Shown: piece after piece, positions 45,344 to 54,866 of the stretch
Position numbering within the stretch: position 1 is the stretch's first letter
Layout of the letters: each line of letters opens with the position of its first letter
Assembly (NCBI RefSeq): GCF_016027715.1
Contig: NZ_CP065691.1
Span: 839,954 to 903,953, forward strand
Direction of reading: 5' to 3'
Origin: Lactococcus garvieae
GTDB lineage: Bacteria; Bacillota; Bacilli; Lactobacillales; Streptococcaceae
DNA: 64,000 nt
Program-made: the position numbers and the translations under genes
The notes under the pieces: generated by a model
Databases searched by the model: none
Told to the model about the DNA's origin: nothing
The model's input: the letters and a program-made list of their open reading frames with translations, nothing else

Positions 45344-46536
45344 AGAATCTCCTTAATATATGTTAAAATTTTGTTTCTATCATTTTTTAATTGGTTTTTA
45401 ACAATCATTCCTTCAATCTGATGGAGTATCTTCCCTAGTTCTGGACCAGGTTTTATCCCTAAGGTTTGAATGATGTCATTACCAGTAACAGCAATCTCAG
45501 ACTTATGATGAATTTGAAGCTGTTCATCATATAAGCGTGCTTGTTCGCCATCTATTTGTTTACCTTCAGCAAGTTTAAGCTGATCTACAAGTGTAACTTT
45601 TTCTAAGCCATAGCGATAAAGACTTTCAAGACTCCAAGCTTCTAGCTTATACGCTTCTGTCAAATCATAAACATACTTGATGAAGTCATTAGATACTTTC
45701 CATTTCTTCAAAAAAGCTTTTACATTAATTTGTTCAAAATGGACTAAAAGAGCTGCCCAGGCCTGTGCTGAGTTTCTAAAAGTAAAATCTTCATCTATGC
45801 TTTGAATCAGTTTACTTATAGCTTGCTCTTGTAAATCAGGGAGAAATTCATATGCTTGGGAAGTCAAAAGAATTTCTAGGCCTTTTTTCCAATTTTTTGC
45901 TAGAAGTAATTTATCTAATTCAATAAAAATCCGTTCAATAGAGATTTTACTCAAAAGGTGAGCACGTTCCTTCATCGCCTTGAAAGTTTCCTCTTCAATA
46001 TCAAAATTCAAGGTTGCCGCAAAGCGCATCGCGCGCATAATACGTAGCGCATCTTCGTTAAAACGCTCTGCAGGAGCCCCAACTGCACGAAGGCGTGCAG
46101 CAGCTAAATCAGAGAGACCATCAAACATATCAATGACTTGCCCATGAGTATCCATAGCAAAAGCATTTATTGTGAAGTCCCGGCGTTTCAGATCTTCTGA
46201 AAGTTCTCGGACAAAATCTACTGAATCTGGTCGGCGATAGTCCGTATAAGCACTTTCTGTCCGGAAAGTAGTAATTTCATAATGCTCTGCTTCAGATTTA
46301 CCAGCTAAAACGAGTACCGTCCCATGCTCAATCCCTACATCAATGGTATGAGGAAATATAGCCTTGGTTTCAGCTGGATAAGCACTGGTCGCAATATCAA
46401 CATCATGAATGGGTCGTTGCAATAGCACATCACGCACGCTGCCTCCTACAAAATAAGCCTCAAAGCCATGTGCCTGTATTTTTTCTAAAACCGGCAAAGC
46501 TTGTACAAATTCTGACGGCAAATTCTCTAGTATCAT
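45340..46536 (-). CDS. cca: CCA tRNA nucleotidyltransferase
   Basis: The 398-residue class II enzyme adds or repairs the CCA end of tRNAs. Motif A is [22 protein letters not shown] with the G-G and D-x-D metal ligands; [12 protein letters not shown] is motif B/C and [16 protein letters not shown] motif D. The C-terminal body is helical. Directly upstream is a tRNA-fMet gene without an encoded CCA, whose product would need this enzyme. No clear ribosome site lies within a few bases of the start, but AAAAGTGC precedes it. Confidence 0.94.
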   Translation of the reverse strand: MILENLPSEFVQALPVLEKIQAHGFEAYFVGGSVRDVLLQRPIHDVDIATSAYPAETKAIFPHTIDVGIEHGTVLVLAGKSEAEHYEITTFRTESAYTDYRRPDSVDFVRELSEDLKRRDFTINAFAMDTHGQVIDMFDGLSDLAAARLRAVGAPAERFNEDALRIMRAMRFAATLNFDIEEETFKAMKERAHLLSKISIERIFIELDKLLLAKNWKKGLEILLTSQAYEFLPDLQEQAISKLIQSIDEDFTFRNSAQAWAALLVHFEQINVKAFLKKWKVSNDFIKYVYDLTEAYKLEAWSLESLYRYGLEKVTLVDQLKLAEGKQIDGEQARLYDEQLQIHHKSEIAVTGNDIIQTLGIKPGPELGKILHQIEGMIVKNQLKNDRNKILTYIKEIL

Positions 46537-46597
46537 ATCTCTATTTTAGCACTTTTCAAATAAAAAAGAGTCAATGAGTTGACCCTTTGCGTAGAAA

Positions 46598-46631
46598 GAA
46601 AAAAATCCCTTGGAATTTCAAGGGATTTTCA
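46598..46631 (-). terminator. Intrinsic terminator of tRNA-fMet (first copy)
   Basis: AAAATCCCTTG pairs with CAAGGGATTTT, with a T-run on the minus strand. Confidence 0.85.
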
Positions 46632-46636
46632 AACGA

Positions 46637-46710
<74 letters not shown>

Positions 46711-46745
46711 ACGATAAAATTTAGTATATTCTTTTAACTGCCTTC

Positions 46746-46774
46746 ATTTTAGCACACTTGCCCTCTTTCTGCAA
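46746..46774 (-). promoter_or_regulatory. Promoter of the first tRNA-fMet
   Basis: TTGCAG (46774-46769), a 17-base spacer and TAAAAT (46751-46746) with an extended TGC. The predicted start is about 29 bases before the mature tRNA. Confidence 0.65.
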
Positions 46775-46861
46775 ATTGTCTGACTTTTTCTGCAACACCA
46801 AACGATAACTTAAAGATGAGGCAACATAACTTATGTAAAGCCATATATAAACAGACAAATA

Positions 46862-46894
46862 AAAAACGAAACCCAAAGGTCTCGCTTTTTATTT
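46862..46894 (-). terminator. Intrinsic terminator of pepV
   Basis: AAAGCGAGACC pairs with GGTTTCGTTTT, including G-U pairs, with a T-run on the minus strand. Confidence 0.75.
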
Positions 46895-46906
46895 GTAACT
46901 AAGCCA

Positions 46907-48250
46907 TTACTTTACTGCACACAAACGATAGATTGCTTCTGCATAAATCTCCATCGTTTTGCGCAAATCAGTGATGGCCCATTGTTCGTTTGCTTGATGC
47001 ATATAATCAGGCGTTTCTGGGAACATTGCGCCAAAAGCGACACAGTTTTTCATTGTTCGCGCAAATGTTGCGCCACCTGAAACCATCGGTTCAGTTTTAT
47101 CACCTGTAATTTCACGATAAGTCGATAAGAGCGCTTGAATCAGTTCGCTTTCGACAGGAACATACAGTGGATTTAACCAGTCATATTCTTTATATACAAG
47201 ACCATATTCGCCTGCTTTAGTGGCAAGTTTTTCCGCTAATTTGTCTTTATCAACCGTTACCGGAATACGCATATCCACACCAATCTTGGTATGCTCTGGC
47301 GTAATCTCAACATCAGTGAAATTCATCGTTAACTCACCAGATTGTTCGTCAAATACTTTTCCAACAACATTTTCACCCGTAGCATTTTCTTGAACTAATT
47401 TTCCTAAGAAATTGAGAGGTTCAAAGTCAAAAACTTCAGATAGAGCGATTGCCAAGCGCAATGTCGCATTGATACCCTCTGGGGCAGCCATGGCATGCAC
47501 ACTTTTACCATGAACAGAAATACCTTGTTCTGTAGTTTCATATTCAAAACCATGAGCAGTTAGTGCTGCTTTTACTTCTTCTAATTTTTGAGAATGATAG
47601 GCTGCACGGTCGGGCACAACATTTAGAGCACCTGGAGAACTCAATGAGAATTCTTCTGTCCCAGGTCCAGTTAGATAAGCTTGAAGCAAACCTTTTTCCG
47701 CATAATTTAAAGGGAAATGCGAATCTGGGGCAAACCCCATCGTAATTGGTTCTTCTTTTTCATTATACTTATCCAAGCAACGCCAAAGGGTTTCTTCATC
47801 GGTTCCAAAGATAAAGCGTATACGGCCATCAAAAGTCACTCCCGCATCCATAAGCGCTTTAACTGCATAAAGTGCGGCCATACTTGGACCTTTATCATCC
47901 TGCGTACCACGTCCTATCAAAAGTCCATCACGTTCAACCATCTCGAAAGGATTTGTCTCCCATCCAGCTTGATCTGCTGCTGGCACAACATCCATATGGC
48001 AAAGCAAGCCGAACATCTTCTCCCCTTGACCAATCTCAGCATAACCATAATAACCTTCTGGATCTTGGAAAGTCGTGAACCCTAGTTCCTTGCAGAGTTT
48101 TAATACTTCTTCAAGGGCACCAAGCACGGCTCTCCCGAAAGGGTGACCTGAGCCAGAATCACTCTCGTCAAGTACTGACGCATGTTTCACTAAACGTCCG
48201 ATAGATTGTACTGCTGCTGTTTGATGTTCATCTGTAATAAAAGTTTTCAT
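46907..48250 (-). CDS. pepV: M20 family dipeptidase PepV
   Basis: The 447-residue metallopeptidase carries the zinc-binding CHMDVVPA, the bridging Asp in GRGTQDDKGP, the catalytic Glu in GTDEET and further ligands in APDSHFP and near EQWAI. A central lid domain (about 180-370) is typical of PepV, which cleaves dipeptides including carnosine-like ones in lactic acid bacteria. GGAGG precedes the start. It follows the transporter gene by 49 bases on the same strand and may share its transcript, linking peptide or amino acid uptake and hydrolysis. Confidence 0.94.
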   Translation of the reverse strand: MKTFITDEHQTAAVQSIGRLVKHASVLDESDSGSGHPFGRAVLGALEEVLKLCKELGFTTFQDPEGYYGYAEIGQGEKMFGLLCHMDVVPAADQAGWETNPFEMVERDGLLIGRGTQDDKGPSMAALYAVKALMDAGVTFDGRIRFIFGTDEETLWRCLDKYNEKEEPITMGFAPDSHFPLNYAEKGLLQAYLTGPGTEEFSLSSPGALNVVPDRAAYHSQKLEEVKAALTAHGFEYETTEQGISVHGKSVHAMAAPEGINATLRLAIALSEVFDFEPLNFLGKLVQENATGENVVGKVFDEQSGELTMNFTDVEITPEHTKIGVDMRIPVTVDKDKLAEKLATKAGEYGLVYKEYDWLNPLYVPVESELIQALLSTYREITGDKTEPMVSGGATFARTMKNCVAFGAMFPETPDYMHQANEQWAITDLRKTMEIYAEAIYRLCAVK

Positions 48251-48299
48251 ATGACCTCCAACAAAAGCTTCCCCTATGGAAAGCCTTTTTATTCATTTT

Positions 48300-49826
48300 T
48301 TAAAGTACTGCGGCAACACCAAGGATAACCATAATAACGACGAGTTGAATCACAATCAACTTAGCCATAAATTTCCACCATGTTCCAATGTTAAAACGGG
48401 CAATAGCGAGGGCACCCATAACAACTGCTGATGTTGGTGTAATAAGGTTCAAGATACCTGAGGCAGATTGATAAGCTGTAATCACTAAGTCTTTTGAGAC
48501 ATTCGCAAACTCACCCATTGGGCCCATAATACCCATGGTAGCAGCTGCAAGACCAGATGTTGAAGGAATCAAGAAACTCATTGGTAGGTAGAAAATGAAA
48601 GTCAAGATGATAAAGAGGCTTGATGATAGGCCTTGAAGTCCTTGTTCTCCCCAATGCAAGATTGTATCTGTAATCATACCGTTATTCATTACAACTTGAA
48701 TACCACGAGCTACAGCCACGACAATGGCTACCCCGATCATATCGGAAGCACCTTCTAGAAAGGCTGAGATGAACTCCCCTTCTTTCATACGGTAAACAAA
48801 AGCAACAACTACCGCCATAACGATAAAGAGCATTGTGATTTCAGGGAAGTACCAAGCACCAAATGGAACCATACTCTTCCCAAGTACAACGCCTAAACCA
48901 GGAATAGATGTTAACCATGTCGTAAAGTCGTTGAAGAAAGTAAAGTGTTCATTCAGCATATCCCATGGAACAAGTGACATAATCATGATAAGGAAACTGC
49001 CGAAGAAAACGACGTTCACCCATTTTTGACGTTGCGTGATATTTTCTTGTTTTTCAATAGAGGCAATATCAAAATGTTCAATGTCTGCTTTACGATTTTT
49101 ATAAACTAATGATTTAGTTGGATCTTTCTCAATTTTTGAAGCATAACGATAAACATAGAGAATCGAAATACCGGTCAAGACGACCAACATGAAGAAACGT
49201 AAGCCCATCCCTTGGCCCATCGAAATACCGACAGCTTGTGATGCCACCCCAGTGGCAAAGGGGTTAACTGTTGAAGCCAAACATCCAACTTGTGAACCCA
49301 CTAAAACAATAGCAACCGCTACAACTGTATCAAATCCTACGGCGATCATGACAGGGATAATCAATGCATAAAAAGCGAGAGTTTCTTCTGCCATACCATA
49401 GGTTGATCCACCTAGAGCAAAAAGAATCATCAAGACGGGGATGAGCATTTTTTCTTTGCCTTTAAAACGCTTAACGATTGAGGCGATACCTGCTTCAAGT
49501 GCTCCTGTTTTGTTGACAACACCTAAGAAGCCACCAACCATCAAGATAAAGAACGAAATGGGAATAGCAGCGGGTGTCGCTGGCACATTTCCATTTGCTT
49601 CTATACCCAGCATCCCATTAACGGGTGCCATAAGCATATCCCAAATACCTTGGGGATTTGAAGCAACTTGTGTGAATGAACCTGCAATGATATTCCCTGC
49701 ATCATCCACCTTGTAATGACCTGCTGGAATAAACCAAGTTAATATTGCAATAAGAACAATAATGATAAAAAGAATCGTGTATGCCGATGGCATTTGGAAT
49801 TTTTTCTTTTCAGCTTTTGCTTCCAT
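48300..49826 (-). CDS. YfcC-family putative basic amino acid or dicarboxylate transporter
   Basis: The 508-residue protein has about twelve hydrophobic segments and belongs to the YfcC/C4-dicarboxylate anaerobic carrier superfamily. Landmarks are FIPAGHYKVDDAGNII near the N-terminus, GGSTYGMAEETLAFYALIIP and STSGLAAATMGIMGP. Such proteins sit next to arginine deiminase or peptidase genes in many lactic acid bacteria and some carry arginine/ornithine or related compounds. Substrate here is unknown. GGAGG precedes the start. A palindromic TGTATATTTATACG lies in the leader, which could be an ArgR site. Confidence 0.88.
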   Translation of the reverse strand: MEAKAEKKKFQMPSAYTILFIIIVLIAILTWFIPAGHYKVDDAGNIIAGSFTQVASNPQGIWDMLMAPVNGMLGIEANGNVPATPAAIPISFFILMVGGFLGVVNKTGALEAGIASIVKRFKGKEKMLIPVLMILFALGGSTYGMAEETLAFYALIIPVMIAVGFDTVVAVAIVLVGSQVGCLASTVNPFATGVASQAVGISMGQGMGLRFFMLVVLTGISILYVYRYASKIEKDPTKSLVYKNRKADIEHFDIASIEKQENITQRQKWVNVVFFGSFLIMIMSLVPWDMLNEHFTFFNDFTTWLTSIPGLGVVLGKSMVPFGAWYFPEITMLFIVMAVVVAFVYRMKEGEFISAFLEGASDMIGVAIVVAVARGIQVVMNNGMITDTILHWGEQGLQGLSSSLFIILTFIFYLPMSFLIPSTSGLAAATMGIMGPMGEFANVSKDLVITAYQSASGILNLITPTSAVVMGALAIARFNIGTWWKFMAKLIVIQLVVIMVILGVAAVL

Positions 49827-49838
49827 AATATACCTCCT

Positions 49839-49860
49839 AATGTATATTTATACGTATAAT
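49839..49860. promoter_or_regulatory. ARG box-like palindrome in the yfcC leader
   Basis: ATGTATATTTATACGTAT resembles the WTGTATWWWWATACAW-like ArgR sites of streptococci. It lies between the predicted start site and the ribosome site. Confidence 0.35.
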
Positions 49861-49869
49861 AACAACTTT

Positions 49870-49898
49870 AGTTTAATATTTTTTTAAGTTAAAGTCAA
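49870..49898 (-). promoter_or_regulatory. Promoter of the yfcC-pepV unit
   Basis: TTGACT (49898-49893), a 17-base spacer and TAAACT (49875-49870) on the minus strand. Confidence 0.65.
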
Positions 49899-50057
49899 CC
49901 AAAACCTGTAACTTATAAAGCCAAGTTTCTTTTTTAATATTATGTCTGCGGTTTCATCCCTTACAGATACTGTATATTATAAAAATTAGAAAAAAATAAA
50001 AGGAAGTGTAGTTTTTACATACCCTTCCTTTTATTTCATTAATTTTTATACACTATC

Positions 50058-50900
50058 TTATTTTTTTGGGGAAAAGCCATAAGCAATTGCTCCCAAACCA
50101 AGATGGGTCGCAATGACTGGGCCAAAGGTTACAACTTCTACATCGTCGTAACCGTGGGAGATAGCAAAAGCATAAAGGTCATCAGCCTGATCTTTTGCAT
50201 CTGCGTGGAGCACGTATACTTTATGCACTTTTGGATCACTATTTTCGAGCATAAGTTTTTTCAACTCACTCACTGCTTTTTTACTTGTTCGTACTTTATC
50301 ATAGACTACGACTTTACCGTCTTCAGAGAACTGTAAAATCGGTTTAATATTGAGAAGAGTACCGAGTAGCTCACCACCTCGAGAAAGACGCCCGCCTTTA
50401 GCGAGCCAGTGTAGGTCGTCTACAAGCATGAAGGCATTGTCATTTTCTCTTTGATATTCAAATTGCGCCACAATCTCTTCAAAAGATTTTCCAGCATCGG
50501 ACGCATCCAAAGCTGTCTCAATCATATAGCCTAAAGGACTTGAGGTGATAAATGTTTCTGGGAATTTGACAACCATATCTTCAAATTCATTTTGTAAATA
50601 AAAAGCATTTTGGTAAAAACCAGAAATTCCCGAGCTCAAAAAGGCCCCTAAAACATGGGTGAATCCCTCTTGTTTTAGATTTTTCAGCACTTCTTGTAAC
50701 TCCAGAATACTGGGTTGAGATGTTTTAGGAGCTTCTGAAGTAGCAGCCATAAGCTTATACCACTCTTGATGCGTCATCTCACTTGGCTTATATTCTTTTC
50801 CTTCGATGGAGATGGGAATTTCCAAAATAAATAAGTCATCGCGCTTTTTATATTGTTCGGCAAAATCGGCCGAAGTATCTGTAATAATTGCTAATTTCAT
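50058..50900 (-). CDS. DegV-family fatty acid-binding protein
   Basis: I place the start at ATG 50900 (MKLAIITDTSADF), the family's normal N-terminus; the frame extends 20 codons into the gap without support. The 280-residue protein has GAFLSSGISGFYQNA and the lipid-contacting SSPLGYMIE, then LVDDLHWLAKGGRLSRGGELLGTLLNIKPIL, the DegV signature. DegV/FakB proteins bind fatty acids and hand them to the FakA kinase. No strong ribosome site is visible. It follows the DUF1149 gene by 22 bases. Confidence 0.9.
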   Translation of the reverse strand: MKLAIITDTSADFAEQYKKRDDLFILEIPISIEGKEYKPSEMTHQEWYKLMAATSEAPKTSQPSILELQEVLKNLKQEGFTHVLGAFLSSGISGFYQNAFYLQNEFEDMVVKFPETFITSSPLGYMIETALDASDAGKSFEEIVAQFEYQRENDNAFMLVDDLHWLAKGGRLSRGGELLGTLLNIKPILQFSEDGKVVVYDKVRTSKKAVSELKKLMLENSDPKVHKVYVLHADAKDQADDLYAFAISHGYDDVEVVTFGPVIATHLGLGAIAYGFSPKK

Positions 50901-50922
50901 AATAAATAATTTTGAAAAATCC

Positions 50923-51327
50923 TTAAAATTGTAGATTAATCCCCGGTTGGTCAAGGGCAACCTCTGTTGTTTCGTAAACCAAGCGCTTCAGTAAATCAAA
51001 AAGAGGATCAGCAATTTGTGCCATTTCTTCTTGTTCTAATTCAGACTGTTCTTTCACTTGACGACCACGTACATAGTTCAGCTGACTTAACATACCTGAT
51101 AATACAATATTTTCTAAAGGAATCATGTAAGTTAAAATCGCATAAATTGCTGTATCTTCAGATGTAGCACTTCCTTCTGGAATCTGGTCATGAGGAACCA
51201 GTTGAAATTGTACATTGATGTTTGTTTCTGGTGTGCCGTTTTCTTTTTCCCACTCATAATTACGTGCATCATAGTGAAATTGATTTACAAATTCTTTATC
51301 GCGTTCTAGTGTTAATGTCATTTCCAT
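50923..51327 (-). CDS. DUF1149 family protein
   Basis: The 134-residue protein matches the DUF1149 family of lactic acid bacteria, whose fold resembles the SecB chaperone. Landmarks are EFVNQFHYDARNYEWEKENG, the central SATSEDTAIYAILTYMIPLENIVLSGMLSQLNYV, and DPLFDLLKRLVYETTEVALDQPGINLQF at the end. Its role is unknown; an association with exported proteins is an inference from fold only. The start overlaps the preceding HAD gene by 10 bases, and degV follows. Confidence 0.85.
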   Translation of the reverse strand: MEMTLTLERDKEFVNQFHYDARNYEWEKENGTPETNINVQFQLVPHDQIPEGSATSEDTAIYAILTYMIPLENIVLSGMLSQLNYVRGRQVKEQSELEQEEMAQIADPLFDLLKRLVYETTEVALDQPGINLQF

Positions 51328-51905
51328 TCACTCCATTTTCTTATATTTTGGTCAGCAATATCTCCAAAATATCCTTTTTCATCTAAAAGCAGGGTCGCAA
51401 CTCCTGCATTTATACCAGCTTCAATGTCTAGCGGACGATCACCTATCATAACTGTTTCATGAGGGTTAAGTTGGTACTTGTTTAGCAGATATTCCAAGGC
51501 TTCTGGACTTGGCTTACGTGCAAAATTTTGCTGACTCGTGATAATCTCTGTAAAGTATTTCCGAAGTTCCCCCAGATATTCAAATGTCGAATCATCGCGA
51601 TGGCTTAGGACAAAGTTTCGTCCACCATTCTCGACAATTTCCGATAAAATATCAGGAATTTCAGTATAGACTTGAGGGTTATCTTGCAGTTCTAATTCTA
51701 TTTTATGATAAAGATCCAAAAAATCTTGATTGGCAAACTCCTGGGCAAATTTACGAATAGAGAAGCGCTTAATATAAGCTTCCAAATCTCCTGGATATTC
51801 CACAGACATTTGCTTCATCGTCTCACGCAGAGCTACTAACATCACCGGATAAGTGTCAAAAAGAGTACCATCAAAATCCCAGATATAATTTTTCCACTCC
51901 ATCAA
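51318..51905 (-). CDS. HAD-family phosphatase (phosphoglycolate phosphatase-like)
   Basis: The 195-residue protein has motif [14 protein letters not shown] with the nucleophile Asp, motif II LSHRDDS, motif III Lys in [12 protein letters not shown] and motif [14 protein letters not shown]. The small helical cap after motif I matches the PGP-like subfamily 1A. Substrate is unknown. The start overlaps the trmD stop by 4 bases (ATGATGG), and it is coupled downstream to DUF1149. Confidence 0.87.
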   Translation of the reverse strand: MMEWKNYIWDFDGTLFDTYPVMLVALRETMKQMSVEYPGDLEAYIKRFSIRKFAQEFANQDFLDLYHKIELELQDNPQVYTEIPDILSEIVENGGRNFVLSHRDDSTFEYLGELRKYFTEIITSQQNFARKPSPEALEYLLNKYQLNPHETVMIGDRPLDIEAGINAGVATLLLDEKGYFGDIADQNIRKWSEWK

Positions 51906-52630
51906 TAATCGCCACTTTCTGCTTTCAGCTGGGTTAAAATCTGCTGTTCTTCTTCATTAGCTTCATATTGTTCCAGTAAGTCTGGACGACGTTCCAAAGT
52001 TTTCTTCAGACTTTCCGTTAATCGCCATTTACGAATATTTTCATGATGTCCCGACATTAAGACACTTGGAACTTTCTTTCCTCGGAAGTCTTCTGGACGT
52101 GTATACTGAGGATATTCAAGCAAGCCTGAAGAAAAAGAATCGTCCTCATGACTAGCTGCTTTACCCAAAGCACCTGGCAGCAAGCGGACAACAGAGTCCA
52201 CAATAACAGTCGCTGCTACTTCTCCACCTGTCAAGACAAAATCTCCCAGTGAAATTTCGTCCGTCACTAAATCCTTGATACGCTCATCATAACCTTCATA
52301 ATGCCCACAAATAAAAATTAAATGTTCTTCCTGAGCGAGCTCTTCTGCCATCTTTTGAGTGTAACGTTTACCTGCGGGGTCCAGCAAGATGACACGCGCC
52401 TTTTCGTGAGGAATTTTTTCCATAGTATCGTAGATAGGCTGAGGCATAAGCAGCATGCCTTGACCCCCGCCATAGGGCATATCGTCCACATGTCTTTGCT
52501 TATTATCCGCATTTTCCCTAAAATCATGCGTGTGTAATTCAAGCAAACCTTTTTCTTGAGCTTTGCCTACAATGGATTGATTAAGCGAATCAAACATATT
52601 TGGAAAAATTGTTAAAATATCCACTTTCAT
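51902..52630 (-). CDS. trmD: tRNA (guanine37-N1)-methyltransferase
   Basis: The 242-residue SPOUT enzyme methylates G37 of tRNAs to prevent frameshifting. [15 protein letters not shown] is the start; [25 protein letters not shown] and [11 protein letters not shown] form the knotted SAM pocket. It begins 1 base after the rimM stop, the usual pairing. In many Firmicutes rpsP and khpA come directly before rimM; here they lie about 7 kb away. Confidence 0.97.
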   Translation of the reverse strand: MKVDILTIFPNMFDSLNQSIVGKAQEKGLLELHTHDFRENADNKQRHVDDMPYGGGQGMLLMPQPIYDTMEKIPHEKARVILLDPAGKRYTQKMAEELAQEEHLIFICGHYEGYDERIKDLVTDEISLGDFVLTGGEVAATVIVDSVVRLLPGALGKAASHEDDSFSSGLLEYPQYTRPEDFRGKKVPSVLMSGHHENIRKWRLTESLKKTLERRPDLLEQYEANEEEQQILTQLKAESGDY

Positions 52631-52631
52631 C

Positions 52632-53147
52632 TTAGTCGTCCAAACCTTCCATTATCTCTACATCAACTCGTTTAGCTTTAACATCCACATTCAAAATAAC
52701 AGGCGGAATATAAGGAAGGAGTAAATCACGCTTTCCTTTACGCTTAACCACCCAGACATCATTGGCCCCAGGCTGCAAGATTTCCGAAATCTGACCGATC
52801 AGATGATCATTTTCATATACATCTAACCCGATGATTTCATGATAATAAAATTCACCTTCGTCCAAATCCTTTAATTTGTCTTCGGCTATTTTCAAGCTGA
52901 ATTCTTTAAAGCCTTCCACCTCGTTAATATGATAAAAGCCTTCAAATTTAACGACGTAAAAATTCTTTTGCTTGCGCGCTGTTTTCACTTTTAAGTCTTG
53001 GACATAATTTCCCTTTTTGTCAAAAAGAGCTAAAATTGTGTTTTTTGCAAAACGTTCTTCAGCAAAGTCGGTAACTGAAATCACACGAACTTCTCCCTGA
53101 AGTCCTTGTGTATTCACTATTGTGCCTACATTGTAAAATTTTGTCAT
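52632..53147 (-). CDS. rimM: 16S rRNA processing protein RimM
   Basis: The 171-residue assembly factor binds S19 and helps mature the 30S head. The N-terminal barrel starts [25 protein letters not shown] and the C-terminal PRC barrel has [37 protein letters not shown]. It is coupled to trmD. Upstream is a 95-base gap, then an unrelated methyltransferase. Confidence 0.96.
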   Translation of the reverse strand: MTKFYNVGTIVNTQGLQGEVRVISVTDFAEERFAKNTILALFDKKGNYVQDLKVKTARKQKNFYVVKFEGFYHINEVEGFKEFSLKIAEDKLKDLDEGEFYYHEIIGLDVYENDHLIGQISEILQPGANDVWVVKRKGKRDLLLPYIPPVILNVDVKAKRVDVEIMEGLDD

Positions 53148-53227
53148 AAGAGTATTTTACCATAATTCACATATTATTTCCCATCAGGATTCCAGCTTTG
53201 TCTCTTTTCCTTTATAAAATAAAAATA

Positions 53228-53258
53228 AGCAACAATGATTACTCAAAGTTGCTTATCT
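53228..53258 (-). terminator. Intrinsic terminator of the SAM methyltransferase gene
   Basis: AAGCAAC pairs with GTTGCTT; the minus strand continues ATTTTTATTTTA. The hairpin includes the stop codon. Confidence 0.75.
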
Positions 53259-53974
53259 CCACATGGAATATAGATGAGTTCATAGACCACTTTATGCTGG
53301 TTTTCTTTGGTTTCTTGTGAGCCAAAAATATTATGTATATATTCATTTAGCATTTGTTCTGTAAATTGATCCTCAAAGTAATCATGAAAAAAAGATTTTG
53401 AAACTTCTTCTGTTTTCTCATACGAAAACTGTTTTGAAAAAAAGCTTTGTTTTTCTTTCTTTAAAAAGTTTTTGTAGTCTTCCATCCAGTTGAGTTGGGG
53501 ATTAGTCTCTTGCTCATAGGGTGAAAACAAAGAATCTTGCTCTTCAATAAGCCGAAAAATAAGGCACCACTCTTGGCTTAGTTGGCACAAATCCCTTATC
53601 TTCTCGGGACTATCTAAGGCCGGATTCATTGCTGAAAAAACAACTTGAAACTTTTTCTCGCTCGTCATTAATGCTTCTTGACTTTGCTGAAGAAAACAAA
53701 CATTCTCTTGTGTCTGCTTGGTCTTAGCAATCTCTAGCATCCGAGGAGATATATCCGCGAGCGTGTATTCAGATACATACTCTTGAAAAGACGACAAATA
53801 CCGCCCGCTTCCCCCCGCTACATCTAGGAGGGTTTGGCAGGGAAAAATTTTTTCTTGAAATAAGAAGTCACTCAGTTCTTGAGCTATTGGAAAGGGGGAT
53901 TCTTGTTGAATTTCTTCATATTCTTCTGCAAAATCATCCCAAAACTCAGCTAATTCTTGCTCCGTGGCTGTCAT
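53243..53974 (-). CDS. Class I SAM-dependent methyltransferase
   Basis: I choose the ATG at 53974 (MTATEQELAEFWDDFAEEY) with GGAGGG 8 bases upstream. The 243-residue protein starts with the WDxxAxxYxE pattern of small-molecule methyltransferases. It has motif I LLDVAGGSGRYLSSF and ISPRMLEIAK as the SAM ribose loop. The acceptor is unknown. It is a single-gene unit, standing at the start of the mixed segment that separates rimM-trmD from rpsP-khpA. Confidence 0.85.
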   Translation of the reverse strand: MTATEQELAEFWDDFAEEYEEIQQESPFPIAQELSDFLFQEKIFPCQTLLDVAGGSGRYLSSFQEYVSEYTLADISPRMLEIAKTKQTQENVCFLQQSQEALMTSEKKFQVVFSAMNPALDSPEKIRDLCQLSQEWCLIFRLIEEQDSLFSPYEQETNPQLNWMEDYKNFLKKEKQSFFSKQFSYEKTEEVSKSFFHDYFEDQFTEQMLNEYIHNIFGSQETKENQHKVVYELIYIPCGDKQL

Positions 53975-54042
53975 TGAGTTTCCCTCCGTCATTCTTCTTA
54001 TCCTAAGGCAATAGCCAGAAAGTCTATCTGCTTATATAAAGG

Positions 54043-54237
54043 TTACCATATCTTACTATGAGACCCAAAATTATCATGGTATTTAGCTGGTGCAAGTGTC
54101 AAAGTCTCGCGATCAACGACACGTACATCATGATCTTCAAGTTCTACAATAATAATATTTTTAAATTTGTCTGTGTCAGCGGTAACTATCGTTGCTTTTT
54201 CGCCATTTGATAGTGTGATGATGTCTCCTGCTTGCAT
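54043..54237 (-). CDS. Small protein, unknown function
   Basis: The 64-residue frame begins MQAGDIITLSNGEKATIV with GGAAGG 8 bases before the ATG. Its composition is balanced and beta-rich in appearance, with a KOW-like opening (GDIITLSNGEKATIV). It ends KYHDNFGSHSKIW. I do not recognise a family. The good ribosome site and coding-like composition suggest it is real. Confidence 0.6.
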   Translation of the reverse strand: MQAGDIITLSNGEKATIVTADTDKFKNIIIVELEDHDVRVVDRETLTLAPAKYHDNFGSHSKIW

Positions 54238-54318
54238 TTGTAAACCTTCCTTTCTGAGAAAGTACCATTCAGTTAAGTGAGCATACCTGAGTATTGCTAC
54301 TTAATAATATATTGGGAC

Positions 54319-54513
54319 TTATTTTACTCCACAATAATTCAAATATTTATAATAACCATACATGTTCACATATGTTTGCTTTTTGTTGCTGGAATCAAAT
54401 ATATACTCTTTAAAGTTTATATTTTTTCTCATTATCGACAATTCATAGTTTACTAAGCTCACTGGCTTTTCAAATATGAGTGAAATCTGCTGTTTTGTTC
54501 TTGATATTCCCAT
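54319..54513 (-). CDS. Small basic protein, unknown function
   Basis: The 64-residue frame starts MGISRTKQQISLIFEK and ends YYKYLNYCGVK, with AAGGAG 8 bases before the ATG. It is rich in Lys, Tyr and Asn with no membrane segment or signal peptide. The strong ribosome site supports translation. No family is recognised. It lies between another orphan small gene and the second tRNA-fMet, in a region with accessory features. Confidence 0.5.
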   Translation of the reverse strand: MGISRTKQQISLIFEKPVSLVNYELSIMRKNINFKEYIFDSSNKKQTYVNMYGYYKYLNYCGVK

Positions 54514-54623
54514 TTTTCATTCTCCTTTCATTTTCTCTTATCTCTTAACCAGACTTTAGATACGCCTCATGTTTTTTAATTCCAAATGGTATCATCTAAA
54601 ATCTATTCTCTAAAACAATATAA

Positions 54624-54648
54624 AAATCCCTGACGAAGCAGGGAATTC
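54624..54648 (-). terminator. Intrinsic terminator of tRNA-fMet (second copy)
   Basis: TCCCTG-ACGAA-GCAGGGA, with ATTTTTATATT following on the minus strand. Confidence 0.8.
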
Positions 54649-54657
54649 ATCTTCATA

Positions 54658-54731
54658 TTGCGGGAGTAGGATTTGAACCTACGGCCTTCGGGTTATGAGC
54701 CCGACGAGCTACCTAGCTGCTCCATCCCGCG
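54658..54731 (-). tRNA. tRNA-fMet (initiator, anticodon CAU), second copy
   Basis: Same structure as the copy at 46637-46710, including the C1-A72 mismatch and GGG/CCC anticodon stem. Two substitutions are visible: GGCCGTAGG for GGTCGTAGG, and CCTAC for CCTGC in the T-stem, so this T-stem pairs perfectly. CCA is not encoded. A similar upstream element, AAGTGTGCTA(C/A)AATGA, precedes both copies. Confidence 0.95.
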
Positions 54732-54866
54732 ATAATAATAAAAGATAACGAACTCCAAAGAGTATCATCGGTTTTTGTATAAGCTCATCATCTTTATGGA
54801 TGTTACTCAAAATGGTGTACCTCATTGTAGCACACTTATAACAAATAACCTAATCCATCGTAGATG

